A DNA stretch of 37,790 nt from NCBI GenBank assembly GCA_020628725.1, contig JAHDEO010000010.1:1-37790 (forward strand), written 5' to 3'. This DNA comes from Saprospiraceae bacterium (lineage in GTDB: Bacteria > Bacteroidota > Bacteroidia > Chitinophagales > Saprospiraceae). Positions 25,269 to 34,230 of this stretch are shown in pieces; the first letter of the stretch is position 1; the number at the start of each line of letters is the position of its first letter. Made by a program: the position numbers and the translations under genes. The notes below the pieces were generated by a model, which saw only the letters and a program-made list of their open reading frames with translations, ran no database searches and was not told the DNA's origin.

Positions 25269-28200
25269 ATGAAAAATGTGTTTTTTATTCTCTTGACTTT
25301 AATTTTTTGTACATCTATTACTTGGGCGCAATGCCCTACAGGATGCAATTCGGAGACTGAAATTGAATCTGTCTGCCAAACCTTGCCCGACTGCCCTACA
25401 GGAGATGTCATCCTACAAACACAACAAGACATCAACGATTTTGCGGCGATGTATTCCAATTGTACCGAGATAGCAGGCATGTTGAAAATCGGTAAATCAT
25501 CCGGTGGCTTGACTGATATTACTGATATTAGTGCTTTGGATTTCCTCACGTCCGTCGAGTCTTTAGCTATCGAACGAACGCAAACTACTACTACCTTTGG
25601 AGTACACAATTTACAAAATATCAATGGCGATGTAAAAATCGTACTCAATCCGGAACTGACTAATGTCAGTTTCTTATACAATATCACAGAAATTGGCGGA
25701 CAACTGCATATTGGTTATAATAAAGAGATGTATAATTTTCAGGCTTTAAGTACGATAACTTCCTTAGGTAGTTTACGGGTTAATAATAATGCCAGATTGG
25801 AATCTTTAGAACACATAAGTAATCTACAAACTGTCTCGGAAATCATCATTCAAAATAATCCGATATTGACCTCACTCGATGGATTAGATGCTGTAAATCC
25901 TGCCTTATTAAATAACTTGATTATCACTTCGAATCCTTTATTATCCTCTTGCGAAGCAGTTAGTGTTTGTAATTATCTTACAGTAGAAAATGGTTCGGCA
26001 ATCGTCCAAAATAATGCTACAGGGTGCAATACCACCACTGAAATCGAAAACGCTTGTTCCACATTTTCCGGCTGCCCACTTGGAGATGTTGTCTTGACAA
26101 GCCAACAGGAAGTCAATGATTTTCCCTTAATGTTTCCTAATTGTACCGAAATACAAGGCAACCTTGAACTTGGAATCTGGGATTCGCCTATCAATGATAT
26201 TACCGACCTCAGCCCTCTAAGCCAAATAGTATCCATAGCTGGTAGATTGCAGATATTCTCCACATCACTTAGCGATTTGAGCGACCTTGAACAACTTCAA
26301 GAGATGCATGGCTTATACATTTGGTTGAATCCCCAATTGACCACCCTTAGTGCTTTGAGTGATGTAACATCTACCGACGGAACTGTTATCATCGCATACA
26401 ATAAAGAACTCACCAATCTCGACGGACTCAACCAAGTGACTTCTGTTAGCGGATTAACAATTACCAACAACAAAAAACTCGCGTCTATAGAAGCATTAAG
26501 TAATTTGACTACGATGGTCAATGCAAATCCGGGTAATACCATTGACGTCTGGATTCAAAATAACAATGTACTGACATCATTGGAAGGACTCGACAATCTC
26601 GACCTAAATCCCGTAGAAGACCTCCGTATCACTTCCAATCCGCTGCTAACGACCTGTAGTTTTGATAATTTTTGTGATTTTATTGAAAATAATATACCCG
26701 ACCAAGATTATCTGATATTCAACAACGCTCCCGGATGCGACAATCCCGGCGATGTGATGGATAACTGCACGAGTGAACCACCCGTAGAAGACCCATGCGG
26801 TGGTACATCAACGACGGATTCATTGACACTTATTTTTGATGAGGATTTGTATATCGACGGAGTGGGATTTGCGAACAATCCAAATATAACCTTCACCGAC
26901 CCCGCTACTCCCGCTGATGCTGTATTGTCTGATATTCAATTGGAAGTATACTTCAAACTTGCAGGCACTTCATGCGAAGATGAAATTGCCATCCGAGTCA
27001 CCGATCCTGCGGGCAATACGCAATCCCTGACGGCTTTCACCACTTGCAATGGCGGTACCAATTTGTATTATGTAGATTTGAATATCCCTTCGGGAAATAC
27101 AACGGGTAGTACGGATGATTGGCTCGTTGAATTTGACGATACCAACGACCAAAATACAGGCTATGAATACTCCGTTCGCTTTGCCCGTTTGAATTATGTA
27201 GCAACTACGGTAAGTGGAGCTACCGTTGTGCAGGAAGTTTCCGAATTTGCGGATTATGACCTGTATATTGACGGTGTTGGCTTCTTGAATAATGACGAAT
27301 ATACCTTCCCGCACCCTACCACGCCTGCGGGTACTGTATTGTCTGATATTTCGCTCGAATTATACTTTAAAATGAACGGCAATTCGTGCGAGCAAGACAT
27401 CCACTTTAGCCTTCTTTATCCTGACAATAACTCAAGTGCTATACAGGGAAATGTCTTCACGACTTGTATAGGTGGTACAGATTTGTATTACGCAGAAGTG
27501 TATATACCGCCGATAACACTTGAGACAAGTAATTCATCCGACTGGATTCTTCGCTTTAATGATGATAATGACCAAAATGCCGATTACGAATATTCTGTTC
27601 GTTTCGGTAGGATAAATTACAGAACGACCTACACAGAAGGCGGCGGCGGTACGCCCATCACAGTGAATGAACAAGTCTCGGATTTTGCAGATTATGATTT
27701 GTATATCGACGGTACAGGCTTCGCCAATAATGGTAATTATACCTTTGCCGACCCCGGCACGCCTCCTGATGCGACCTTATCCAATATTTCACTTGAATTA
27801 TATTTTAAATTAGACGGCAATTCATGCGAAAATGAAATCGCCCTACAAATCACCGACCCCGCAGGCAATACGCAACCCCTGACGGCTTTCACCACTTGCA
27901 TGGGCGGCACTGAGTTGTATTACGTCAATTTGAATGTCCCTTCCGGCAATACAACAGGCAATCCGGCAGATTGGCTCGTGGAGTTTGATGATACCAATGA
28001 CCAAAATGCGGGCTACGAATACTCCGTTCGTTTCGGCAGATTGACCTATGATGTAGAGTATGTTGAATGTATGGAAATGCTAACAAATGAAAACAACGAC
28101 GATGTACAACAACTCGTCATCAATTCATCAACTCGGCAACTCAACAACTCGTCATTAAAACTTTATCCCGTACCCGCGAATCATCTTCTGAATGTAGAAT

Positions 28201-28403
28201 ATTTCTCAGAAAATTCGCATTCCACAAACATCGAAATCATTTCGAATGAAGGAAAAATAATGATGTCGCAACAGGAATTTATGCAAGAAGGATTGAATAC
28301 CGTTCAACTGGATATTGCAGACCTTCCGGTGGGATATTATTACGTTCGTTTGTATGGTGATGGTGAAGTGCAAACGCAGCCTTTTGTGAAGATTGCCCCA
28401 TGA
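25269..28403 (+). CDS. Secreted L-domain-like modular protein with three beta-sandwich repeats and T9SS sorting domain
   Basis: 1044 aa; two full L-domain-like modules (CPTGDVILQTQQDIND..., CPLGDVVLTSQQEVND...), three FIDGVGF-type repeats (the middle one diverged), LKLYPVPANHLLNVEYFSEN C-terminus. Confidence 0.92.
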   Translation: MKNVFFILLTLIFCTSITWAQCPTGCNSETEIESVCQTLPDCPTGDVILQTQQDINDFAAMYSNCTEIAGMLKIGKSSGGLTDITDISALDFLTSVESLAIERTQTTTTFGVHNLQNINGDVKIVLNPELTNVSFLYNITEIGGQLHIGYNKEMYNFQALSTITSLGSLRVNNNARLESLEHISNLQTVSEIIIQNNPILTSLDGLDAVNPALLNNLIITSNPLLSSCEAVSVCNYLTVENGSAIVQNNATGCNTTTEIENACSTFSGCPLGDVVLTSQQEVNDFPLMFPNCTEIQGNLELGIWDSPINDITDLSPLSQIVSIAGRLQIFSTSLSDLSDLEQLQEMHGLYIWLNPQLTTLSALSDVTSTDGTVIIAYNKELTNLDGLNQVTSVSGLTITNNKKLASIEALSNLTTMVNANPGNTIDVWIQNNNVLTSLEGLDNLDLNPVEDLRITSNPLLTTCSFDNFCDFIENNIPDQDYLIFNNAPGCDNPGDVMDNCTSEPPVEDPCGGTSTTDSLTLIFDEDLYIDGVGFANNPNITFTDPATPADAVLSDIQLEVYFKLAGTSCEDEIAIRVTDPAGNTQSLTAFTTCNGGTNLYYVDLNIPSGNTTGSTDDWLVEFDDTNDQNTGYEYSVRFARLNYVATTVSGATVVQEVSEFADYDLYIDGVGFLNNDEYTFPHPTTPAGTVLSDISLELYFKMNGNSCEQDIHFSLLYPDNNSSAIQGNVFTTCIGGTDLYYAEVYIPPITLETSNSSDWILRFNDDNDQNADYEYSVRFGRINYRTTYTEGGGGTPITVNEQVSDFADYDLYIDGTGFANNGNYTFADPGTPPDATLSNISLELYFKLDGNSCENEIALQITDPAGNTQPLTAFTTCMGGTELYYVNLNVPSGNTTGNPADWLVEFDDTNDQNAGYEYSVRFGRLTYDVEYVECMEMLTNENNDDVQQLVINSSTRQLNNSSLKLYPVPANHLLNVEYFSENSHSTNIEIISNEGKIMMSQQEFMQEGLNTVQLDIADLPVGYYYVRLYGDGEVQTQPFVKIAP

Positions 28404-28409
28404 TAAATA

Positions 28410-28532
28410 AACCGTCATTCCAAACTTGATTTGGAATCTTTTGGGTGCAAGAGAGCGATTTTAAACTAATGCGCTTGCCTGACATTGTGCCAAGATGCAA
28501 CAGATTCCGCGTCGAGGCGCGGAATGACGGTT
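28410..28532. repeat. Intergenic inverted repeat with internal hairpins
   Basis: AACCGTCATTCC (28410-28421) and GGAATGACGGTT (28521-28532) exact 12-bp arms; internal TTCCGCG...CGCGGAA; followed by TTCTTTTTT. Confidence 0.8.
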
Positions 28533-28630
28533 CTTTTTTACTTTATTGTATGTTTTAATTTTTAGCTATTTGTCTGAAACTCCACTGAGAACACACCCGT
28601 TTTTATTTACCATTCAAAACCACGTTTAAC

Positions 28631-31600
28631 ATGAAAAATGTGTTCATTTCTTTTTTGTTTTTCTTCTTATTAGCAAATGTTGTTCAAGCGCAATGCCCTA
28701 CGGGTAGCTTAGATTTCGTAACCCAACAACAAGTCAATGATTTTGCCGTGCAATACCCTAATTGCACCGAACTATCAGGCAGTGTCATGATTAGCGGACC
28801 GGATATTTTCGACCTGCGATCTTTCAATAATATCACTACGATTGGCGGTTCTTTGCTGATTCTGAACTGCCCTTTTTTGACGCATTTCAATGGCTTTGAA
28901 GCACTCACTCAAATTGACGGTATGCTCAATGTCAGTTATAATGCATCGCTGATAGATATTACGCGTATTGCAGGACCAAATCTTGGTGTGGCAGGAGGTA
29001 TCAGAGTCAATCATAATCCACAATTGACTCAGTGCTACATGAATAGACTTTGTTCCGGTGGTGGTGGTGCGATCTACTTCAACGGAGAAGGCTGCTTCTA
29101 TCCCGCAGAGATATATTATAATTGCGAAGCGGATTATTCTTGTATCAATCGTTATGTGGGAGATTTGGTGCTTAACTCACAGGCAGAAGTGAATAGTGTC
29201 TCTATCGGGTGTTCTAAAATTGTAGGTAGTTTGACCATTAGTGGCGATGATATTGTTGACATTAGCAAATTGAGCAGAATCACAACGATTACCGGCGATT
29301 TGACCATCGAAAACAATCCTATGTTGACCTCTATCGCAGCTCTTGAAGACTTAGATTTTGCGAGTATTCCCAATTTGACCATTCAAAATAATCCGCTGTT
29401 GACCACTTGCGATGTGAGGAGTATTTGCCGTTATGCACAATATGGTGATTCAGCAATTATCACTAATAATGGCACGGGCTGTTCATCTGCATCGGAGATT
29501 ATCGCAGCGTGTAGCGAACAGAGTGCTTGTCCGCCAAATCTGTTTTTTTTCTCACAGATGGGTGTCAACGACTTCCCTAATTCATATCCTGATTGTACGG
29601 AAATTGAAGGGGATTTATATATCGCTTCACAAGACTACGAACTCGTTTCTGATGTCAGCGACCTGACGCCTTTGAGCCAATTGACGAGAATCGGCGGTAC
29701 GCTGAATATCACGGGAAATCCTCTACTACCCAATGTTAACGGATTAGAAAATATTACAATTATAGGTGGAAAAGTTGAGGTCAGTAATAATGATAACCTG
29801 TTGGATATTAATGGCTTGAGTGGAGTTCAGTCGTTTGTTAAAGGTATAAATGTTTCTTATAACTCTTCGCTTAGCGAATGTAGTGTTCCTTTCATTTGTA
29901 ATCATGATACTAATATTTACGTTACTACTTCTTATAATGCCTCTGGATGCGATTCTTATGCCGAAGCACAAAGTGGATGTACCGCTATGCCGTGTCAATC
30001 AGGCGATATTATCCTCAATACCCAACAACAAGTCGATAATTTTGCAGCTACTTATGGCGGCTATTGTTATGAAGGAACGCTTCAAATTGGTAGTACATCA
30101 GGCGGTCTGACGGATATAGACGACCTTAGGCCATTAAGCGACCTTACTTATGTGAATAATTTATCTATACAACGAACAAATCTGCGCGATTTGAGTGGTT
30201 TGGAACAACTCCACGTAGATGATGATTTGACGATTGTATTGAATCCCAATTTGATTAATGTAGATGCCCTAAATTGTATTTCCAACCTTGGTGGGCAGTT
30301 GCATATCGGCTATAATAAAGAACTTGTCACACTGGATGGCTTGAGCGGACTTTCTGCTGCGAATAGTGTCCGAATAAATAATAATAACAAATTAGCATCT
30401 TTGTCGGCATTGGATAATTTGGAGGAAGTTTCTGAATTAATTATTCAAAATAATCCAATGTTGACCTCGCTCAGAGGACTACACGAAGCGCGTGATACTA
30501 CATTAACCAATATAATTATCACATCCAATCCGCTATTAGAAGCTTGTGCTTTTTCAAATATCTGTACCTATCTCTCAAATGACGGTTCAAACATCATTCA
30601 AAATAACGCACCAGGATGTGCCAATTATGCAGACCTTGGGGACATTTGTGGATTTACCGACCCGTGTTACATTGGCAATACCTTAATTGAAAGCCAGCAA
30701 GCATTGAATGATTTTGCGGCGATGTATTCCGGTTGTCCCGAACTAAGAGGCAGACTCGAACTCGGAAAATACACTAATACCGATATCAATGACCTCACTC
30801 CCTTGAGTTTCATCACTTCAATAGAAACATTGGAAATCAATAGAAGCTCTATTAGCAATTTGAACGGATTGGAGCAACTCCAACACATTGATAACCTTAG
30901 TTTTTGGCGGAATAGCAATCTGTCGGATATTAGCGCATTGAGTGGGATTACGAGTATTGACGGCATCCTTGATATCTCTTCCCATGGAGATTTGCTCTCG
31001 TTAACCGGACTCAACCAACTCACTTCTGTAGGTATATTATCCATATCCAGTGTACCGATAAATTCTTTTGTCGGTTTGGAAAATTTGCAGATGGTCAGGA
31101 AAATATATCTTCGGAATAATTATGACTTAACCAGCCTTCAAGGTTTGGAGGGGGTAAACCCTGACCACCTTGAATATTTGAGTATAAGGTCTAATTCTGA
31201 TTTAGTGGTATGCTCATTGCCCAATATTTGTGAGTATCTGTCAAATGGCGGCTTGAATTTCATTCATAATAATTATACGGCACTCGGTTGTCGTTCATTT
31301 GCTGAATTTGAGATAGGTTGTAGTGATGGATGTCCTGCCGGTGATGTCATACTTCAAACACAACAGGAAGTCAATGACTTTGCCGCAACATATCCTACTT
31401 GCACAGAAATACAAGGCACACTTTATATCGGCAAAACCTCCGGCAGCCTGACCGATATTACTGACCTGACCCCGCTAAATCAAATCGAGTCCGTAGGAGG
31501 TATTTCCATTCAACGTACCAAAGTCAGCAATCTTAGTGGCTTAGAACAATTGCAAACCATTGACGGAGACTTGCGAATTGTCTTGAATCCTAATTTGTTG

Positions 31601-33859
31601 AATATTAATGTTTTGAGTGGCGTTGCGTCAGTTGGCGGTCAACTCCATGTTGGTTATAATAGAGAATTGGTTACGCTAATGGGATTAAACGAATTAAATA
31701 CCGTTGGAAGTTTACGTATTAATAATAACAATAAATTAGCAAATTTATCAGATTTGATGAATTTACAAACCGTTCCGGAAATTATTATTCAAAACAACAA
31801 TATTCTGACATCACTCGCCGGCTTGGAAGGTATTAGTTCTGCTGCATTGAATAACTTGACGATCACCTCTAATCCTTTATTATCAGATTGTGCGATTAGC
31901 CCGGTTTGTGAACATATAGGTAATCAAGGCTTCACCCTTATCGGCAATAATACCGGAGATTGTACCACAAGTGTCGAAGTAGGAGCAGCTTGTTCGCCTG
32001 ATCCCGACTGCCCCTTCGGAACAACTTTTTTGACTACTCAACAAGAAGTTAATGACTTTGCAATAATGTATGCGAATTGCAATGTGATACCGGATGCCCT
32101 GCATATTGGCAGTTCATCCGGTAATTTGACGAATATTACAGATATTTCTCCATTGAGTTTTATCACATCTGTCAGCGAAATATCCGTTCAACGCACTCAG
32201 ATTACAAATTTGACCGGCTTGGAAAACCTCCAGAATGTTGATGGAGACATGGTGATAGTCCTCAACCCTTCGTTATTGAATTTGAATGCTTTAAGTAATC
32301 TGTCCAATGTAGGAGGCACATTATCCATTGGGTATAATAAAGAACTCACTACATTGGAGGGACTGCACAATCTCAATAGTACCAGTGATTTATTTGTCAA
32401 ACAGAATAATAAACTTGTATCGCTTGAAGCACTCAGTAATCTTACCTATGCACCTTATCTCAGAATCAACGATAATCCGGTACTACCAAGTCTCGCAGGT
32501 CTGGAAAATGTTGACCATACATCACTCGATTTTGTATGGTTTACCAATAACCCACAATTGAGTATATGCAGCATTGCACCCGTTTGCAACTATCTTGAAG
32601 ACACACCTTCGTCCGGTTACGTTTATGGCAACGCTGCCGGATGTTTGAGTCGGGCAGAGATATTGGATATTTGTGCCGCTTCACCACCGGATGATTGCGA
32701 TACAGCAGCTACTATTGAAACAGAGACACTTTTGTTTGATGACGACTTGTTTATCGACGGTGTAGGTTTCGCCAATAATCCAAATGTTGCTTTCACCGAC
32801 CCGGCTACACCTGCCAACGCAGTATTATCTGATATTACACTGGAATTATTTTTCAGAATAAATGGTACTTCGTGCGAACACGAAATCGACATAAAAGTTA
32901 CCGACCCTGCGGGCAATGTAAATATCTTTTCCGGTTTATTTGCTTCGTGCAATGGTATGGCTGGCGGCTTGTATAATACGACTATCAACATTCCTTCGGG
33001 AAACACGACGGGTAATATAGATGATTGGCTCATTGAATTCAACGATACCAACGACCAAAATACAGATTACGAGTACTCTCTGCGATTTGCCCGTCTGATA
33101 TATACCTCAACTGTGAGCGAAGGGGAAATCATCGCCGATCAAGTCTCCGAATTTGCAGATTATGATTTGTATGTTGATGGTATCGGCTTCGGCAATAATG
33201 ACAATTATACCTTCGCCGATCCCGGTACGCCTGCGGATGCCGTACTTTCAGATATTCAATTGGAATTATATTTTAAATTAAGCGGTAGTTCATGCGAAAA
33301 TGAAATCGCCATACAAATCACCGACCCTGCGGGTAATACGCAGCCATTGACAGCTTTCACAACTTGTATAGGCGGTACGGATTTGTATTTTGTGAATTTG
33401 AACGTCCCTTCGGGCAATACAACAGGCAATCCGGCAGATTGGGTCGTAGAATTTGACGATACCAATGACCAAAATACAGGTTACGAATACTCTGTTCGTT
33501 TCGGCAGATTAACTTATAATACGCAGTATGTTGAATGTATGGAAATGATGGCAAACGAAAGCCCCCAACAACTCAACAACTCGTCAACTCATCAATTCAA
33601 CAACTCGTCATTAAAACTCTATCCTGTACCCGCAAATCATCTTTTAAATGTAGAATATTTCTCAGAAAATTCGCATTCAACAAACATCGAAATCATTTCT
33701 AATGAAGGAAAAATAATGATGTCGCAACAGGAATTTTTACAAGAAGGATTGAATACCGTTCAATTGGACATTGCAGACCTTCCGGTGGGATATTATTTCA
33801 TTCGTATGTACGGCGAAGATGAAATGCAAACGCAGCCTTTTGTGAAGGTTATGCCGTAA
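28631..33859 (+). CDS. Giant secreted protein with seven L-domain-like modules, two beta-sandwich repeats and T9SS sorting domain
   Basis: 1742 aa; module starts CPTGSLDF, CINRYVGDLVL, CPPNLFFFSQ, CQSGDIILNTQ, CYIGNTLIESQ, CPAGDVILQTQ, CPFGTTFLTTQ; each closes with a C...IC.YL...GC....C cap. Confidence 0.92.
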   Translation: MKNVFISFLFFFLLANVVQAQCPTGSLDFVTQQQVNDFAVQYPNCTELSGSVMISGPDIFDLRSFNNITTIGGSLLILNCPFLTHFNGFEALTQIDGMLNVSYNASLIDITRIAGPNLGVAGGIRVNHNPQLTQCYMNRLCSGGGGAIYFNGEGCFYPAEIYYNCEADYSCINRYVGDLVLNSQAEVNSVSIGCSKIVGSLTISGDDIVDISKLSRITTITGDLTIENNPMLTSIAALEDLDFASIPNLTIQNNPLLTTCDVRSICRYAQYGDSAIITNNGTGCSSASEIIAACSEQSACPPNLFFFSQMGVNDFPNSYPDCTEIEGDLYIASQDYELVSDVSDLTPLSQLTRIGGTLNITGNPLLPNVNGLENITIIGGKVEVSNNDNLLDINGLSGVQSFVKGINVSYNSSLSECSVPFICNHDTNIYVTTSYNASGCDSYAEAQSGCTAMPCQSGDIILNTQQQVDNFAATYGGYCYEGTLQIGSTSGGLTDIDDLRPLSDLTYVNNLSIQRTNLRDLSGLEQLHVDDDLTIVLNPNLINVDALNCISNLGGQLHIGYNKELVTLDGLSGLSAANSVRINNNNKLASLSALDNLEEVSELIIQNNPMLTSLRGLHEARDTTLTNIIITSNPLLEACAFSNICTYLSNDGSNIIQNNAPGCANYADLGDICGFTDPCYIGNTLIESQQALNDFAAMYSGCPELRGRLELGKYTNTDINDLTPLSFITSIETLEINRSSISNLNGLEQLQHIDNLSFWRNSNLSDISALSGITSIDGILDISSHGDLLSLTGLNQLTSVGILSISSVPINSFVGLENLQMVRKIYLRNNYDLTSLQGLEGVNPDHLEYLSIRSNSDLVVCSLPNICEYLSNGGLNFIHNNYTALGCRSFAEFEIGCSDGCPAGDVILQTQQEVNDFAATYPTCTEIQGTLYIGKTSGSLTDITDLTPLNQIESVGGISIQRTKVSNLSGLEQLQTIDGDLRIVLNPNLLNINVLSGVASVGGQLHVGYNRELVTLMGLNELNTVGSLRINNNNKLANLSDLMNLQTVPEIIIQNNNILTSLAGLEGISSAALNNLTITSNPLLSDCAISPVCEHIGNQGFTLIGNNTGDCTTSVEVGAACSPDPDCPFGTTFLTTQQEVNDFAIMYANCNVIPDALHIGSSSGNLTNITDISPLSFITSVSEISVQRTQITNLTGLENLQNVDGDMVIVLNPSLLNLNALSNLSNVGGTLSIGYNKELTTLEGLHNLNSTSDLFVKQNNKLVSLEALSNLTYAPYLRINDNPVLPSLAGLENVDHTSLDFVWFTNNPQLSICSIAPVCNYLEDTPSSGYVYGNAAGCLSRAEILDICAASPPDDCDTAATIETETLLFDDDLFIDGVGFANNPNVAFTDPATPANAVLSDITLELFFRINGTSCEHEIDIKVTDPAGNVNIFSGLFASCNGMAGGLYNTTINIPSGNTTGNIDDWLIEFNDTNDQNTDYEYSLRFARLIYTSTVSEGEIIADQVSEFADYDLYVDGIGFGNNDNYTFADPGTPADAVLSDIQLELYFKLSGSSCENEIAIQITDPAGNTQPLTAFTTCIGGTDLYFVNLNVPSGNTTGNPADWVVEFDDTNDQNTGYEYSVRFGRLTYNTQYVECMEMMANESPQQLNNSSTHQFNNSSLKLYPVPANHLLNVEYFSENSHSTNIEIISNEGKIMMSQQEFLQEGLNTVQLDIADLPVGYYFIRMYGEDEMQTQPFVKVMP

Positions 33860-33896
33860 AATATCTTGCTTACGAATAGACGAAATTTTGATTTTG

Positions 33897-33930
33897 AAAA
33901 GCCTGTCAAGTGTAGATTTGACAGGCTTTT
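33897..33930 (+). terminator. Rho-independent terminator candidate
   Basis: AAAAGCCTGTCAA-gtgtagat-TTGACAGGCTTTT followed by a T-rich tract. Confidence 0.85.
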
Positions 33931-34230
33931 CTTGTTTTTAAATTTTTAATAAACATTGTAATTGATTAATAATTAAATAGTAATAAATATTTTTATTTTG
34001 ATTTGTAAAAACATGCTAAACTGTTCCTTTGATTTTTTTCTCAACTCTCGCATCTTGCACTTGTAATTTATTTATCAATAACAAAAATTAAAAAATCAAA
34101 CAACCTCTTACAATCAAACACCAACATCACTTCTGCTATAATTTACTGCATTTTAATTAACTGATGTACATCATTGGTTCAAAACTCCGGGAGAAACAAT
34201 CACATATTGCAGATGTAATTCATTTTAACA

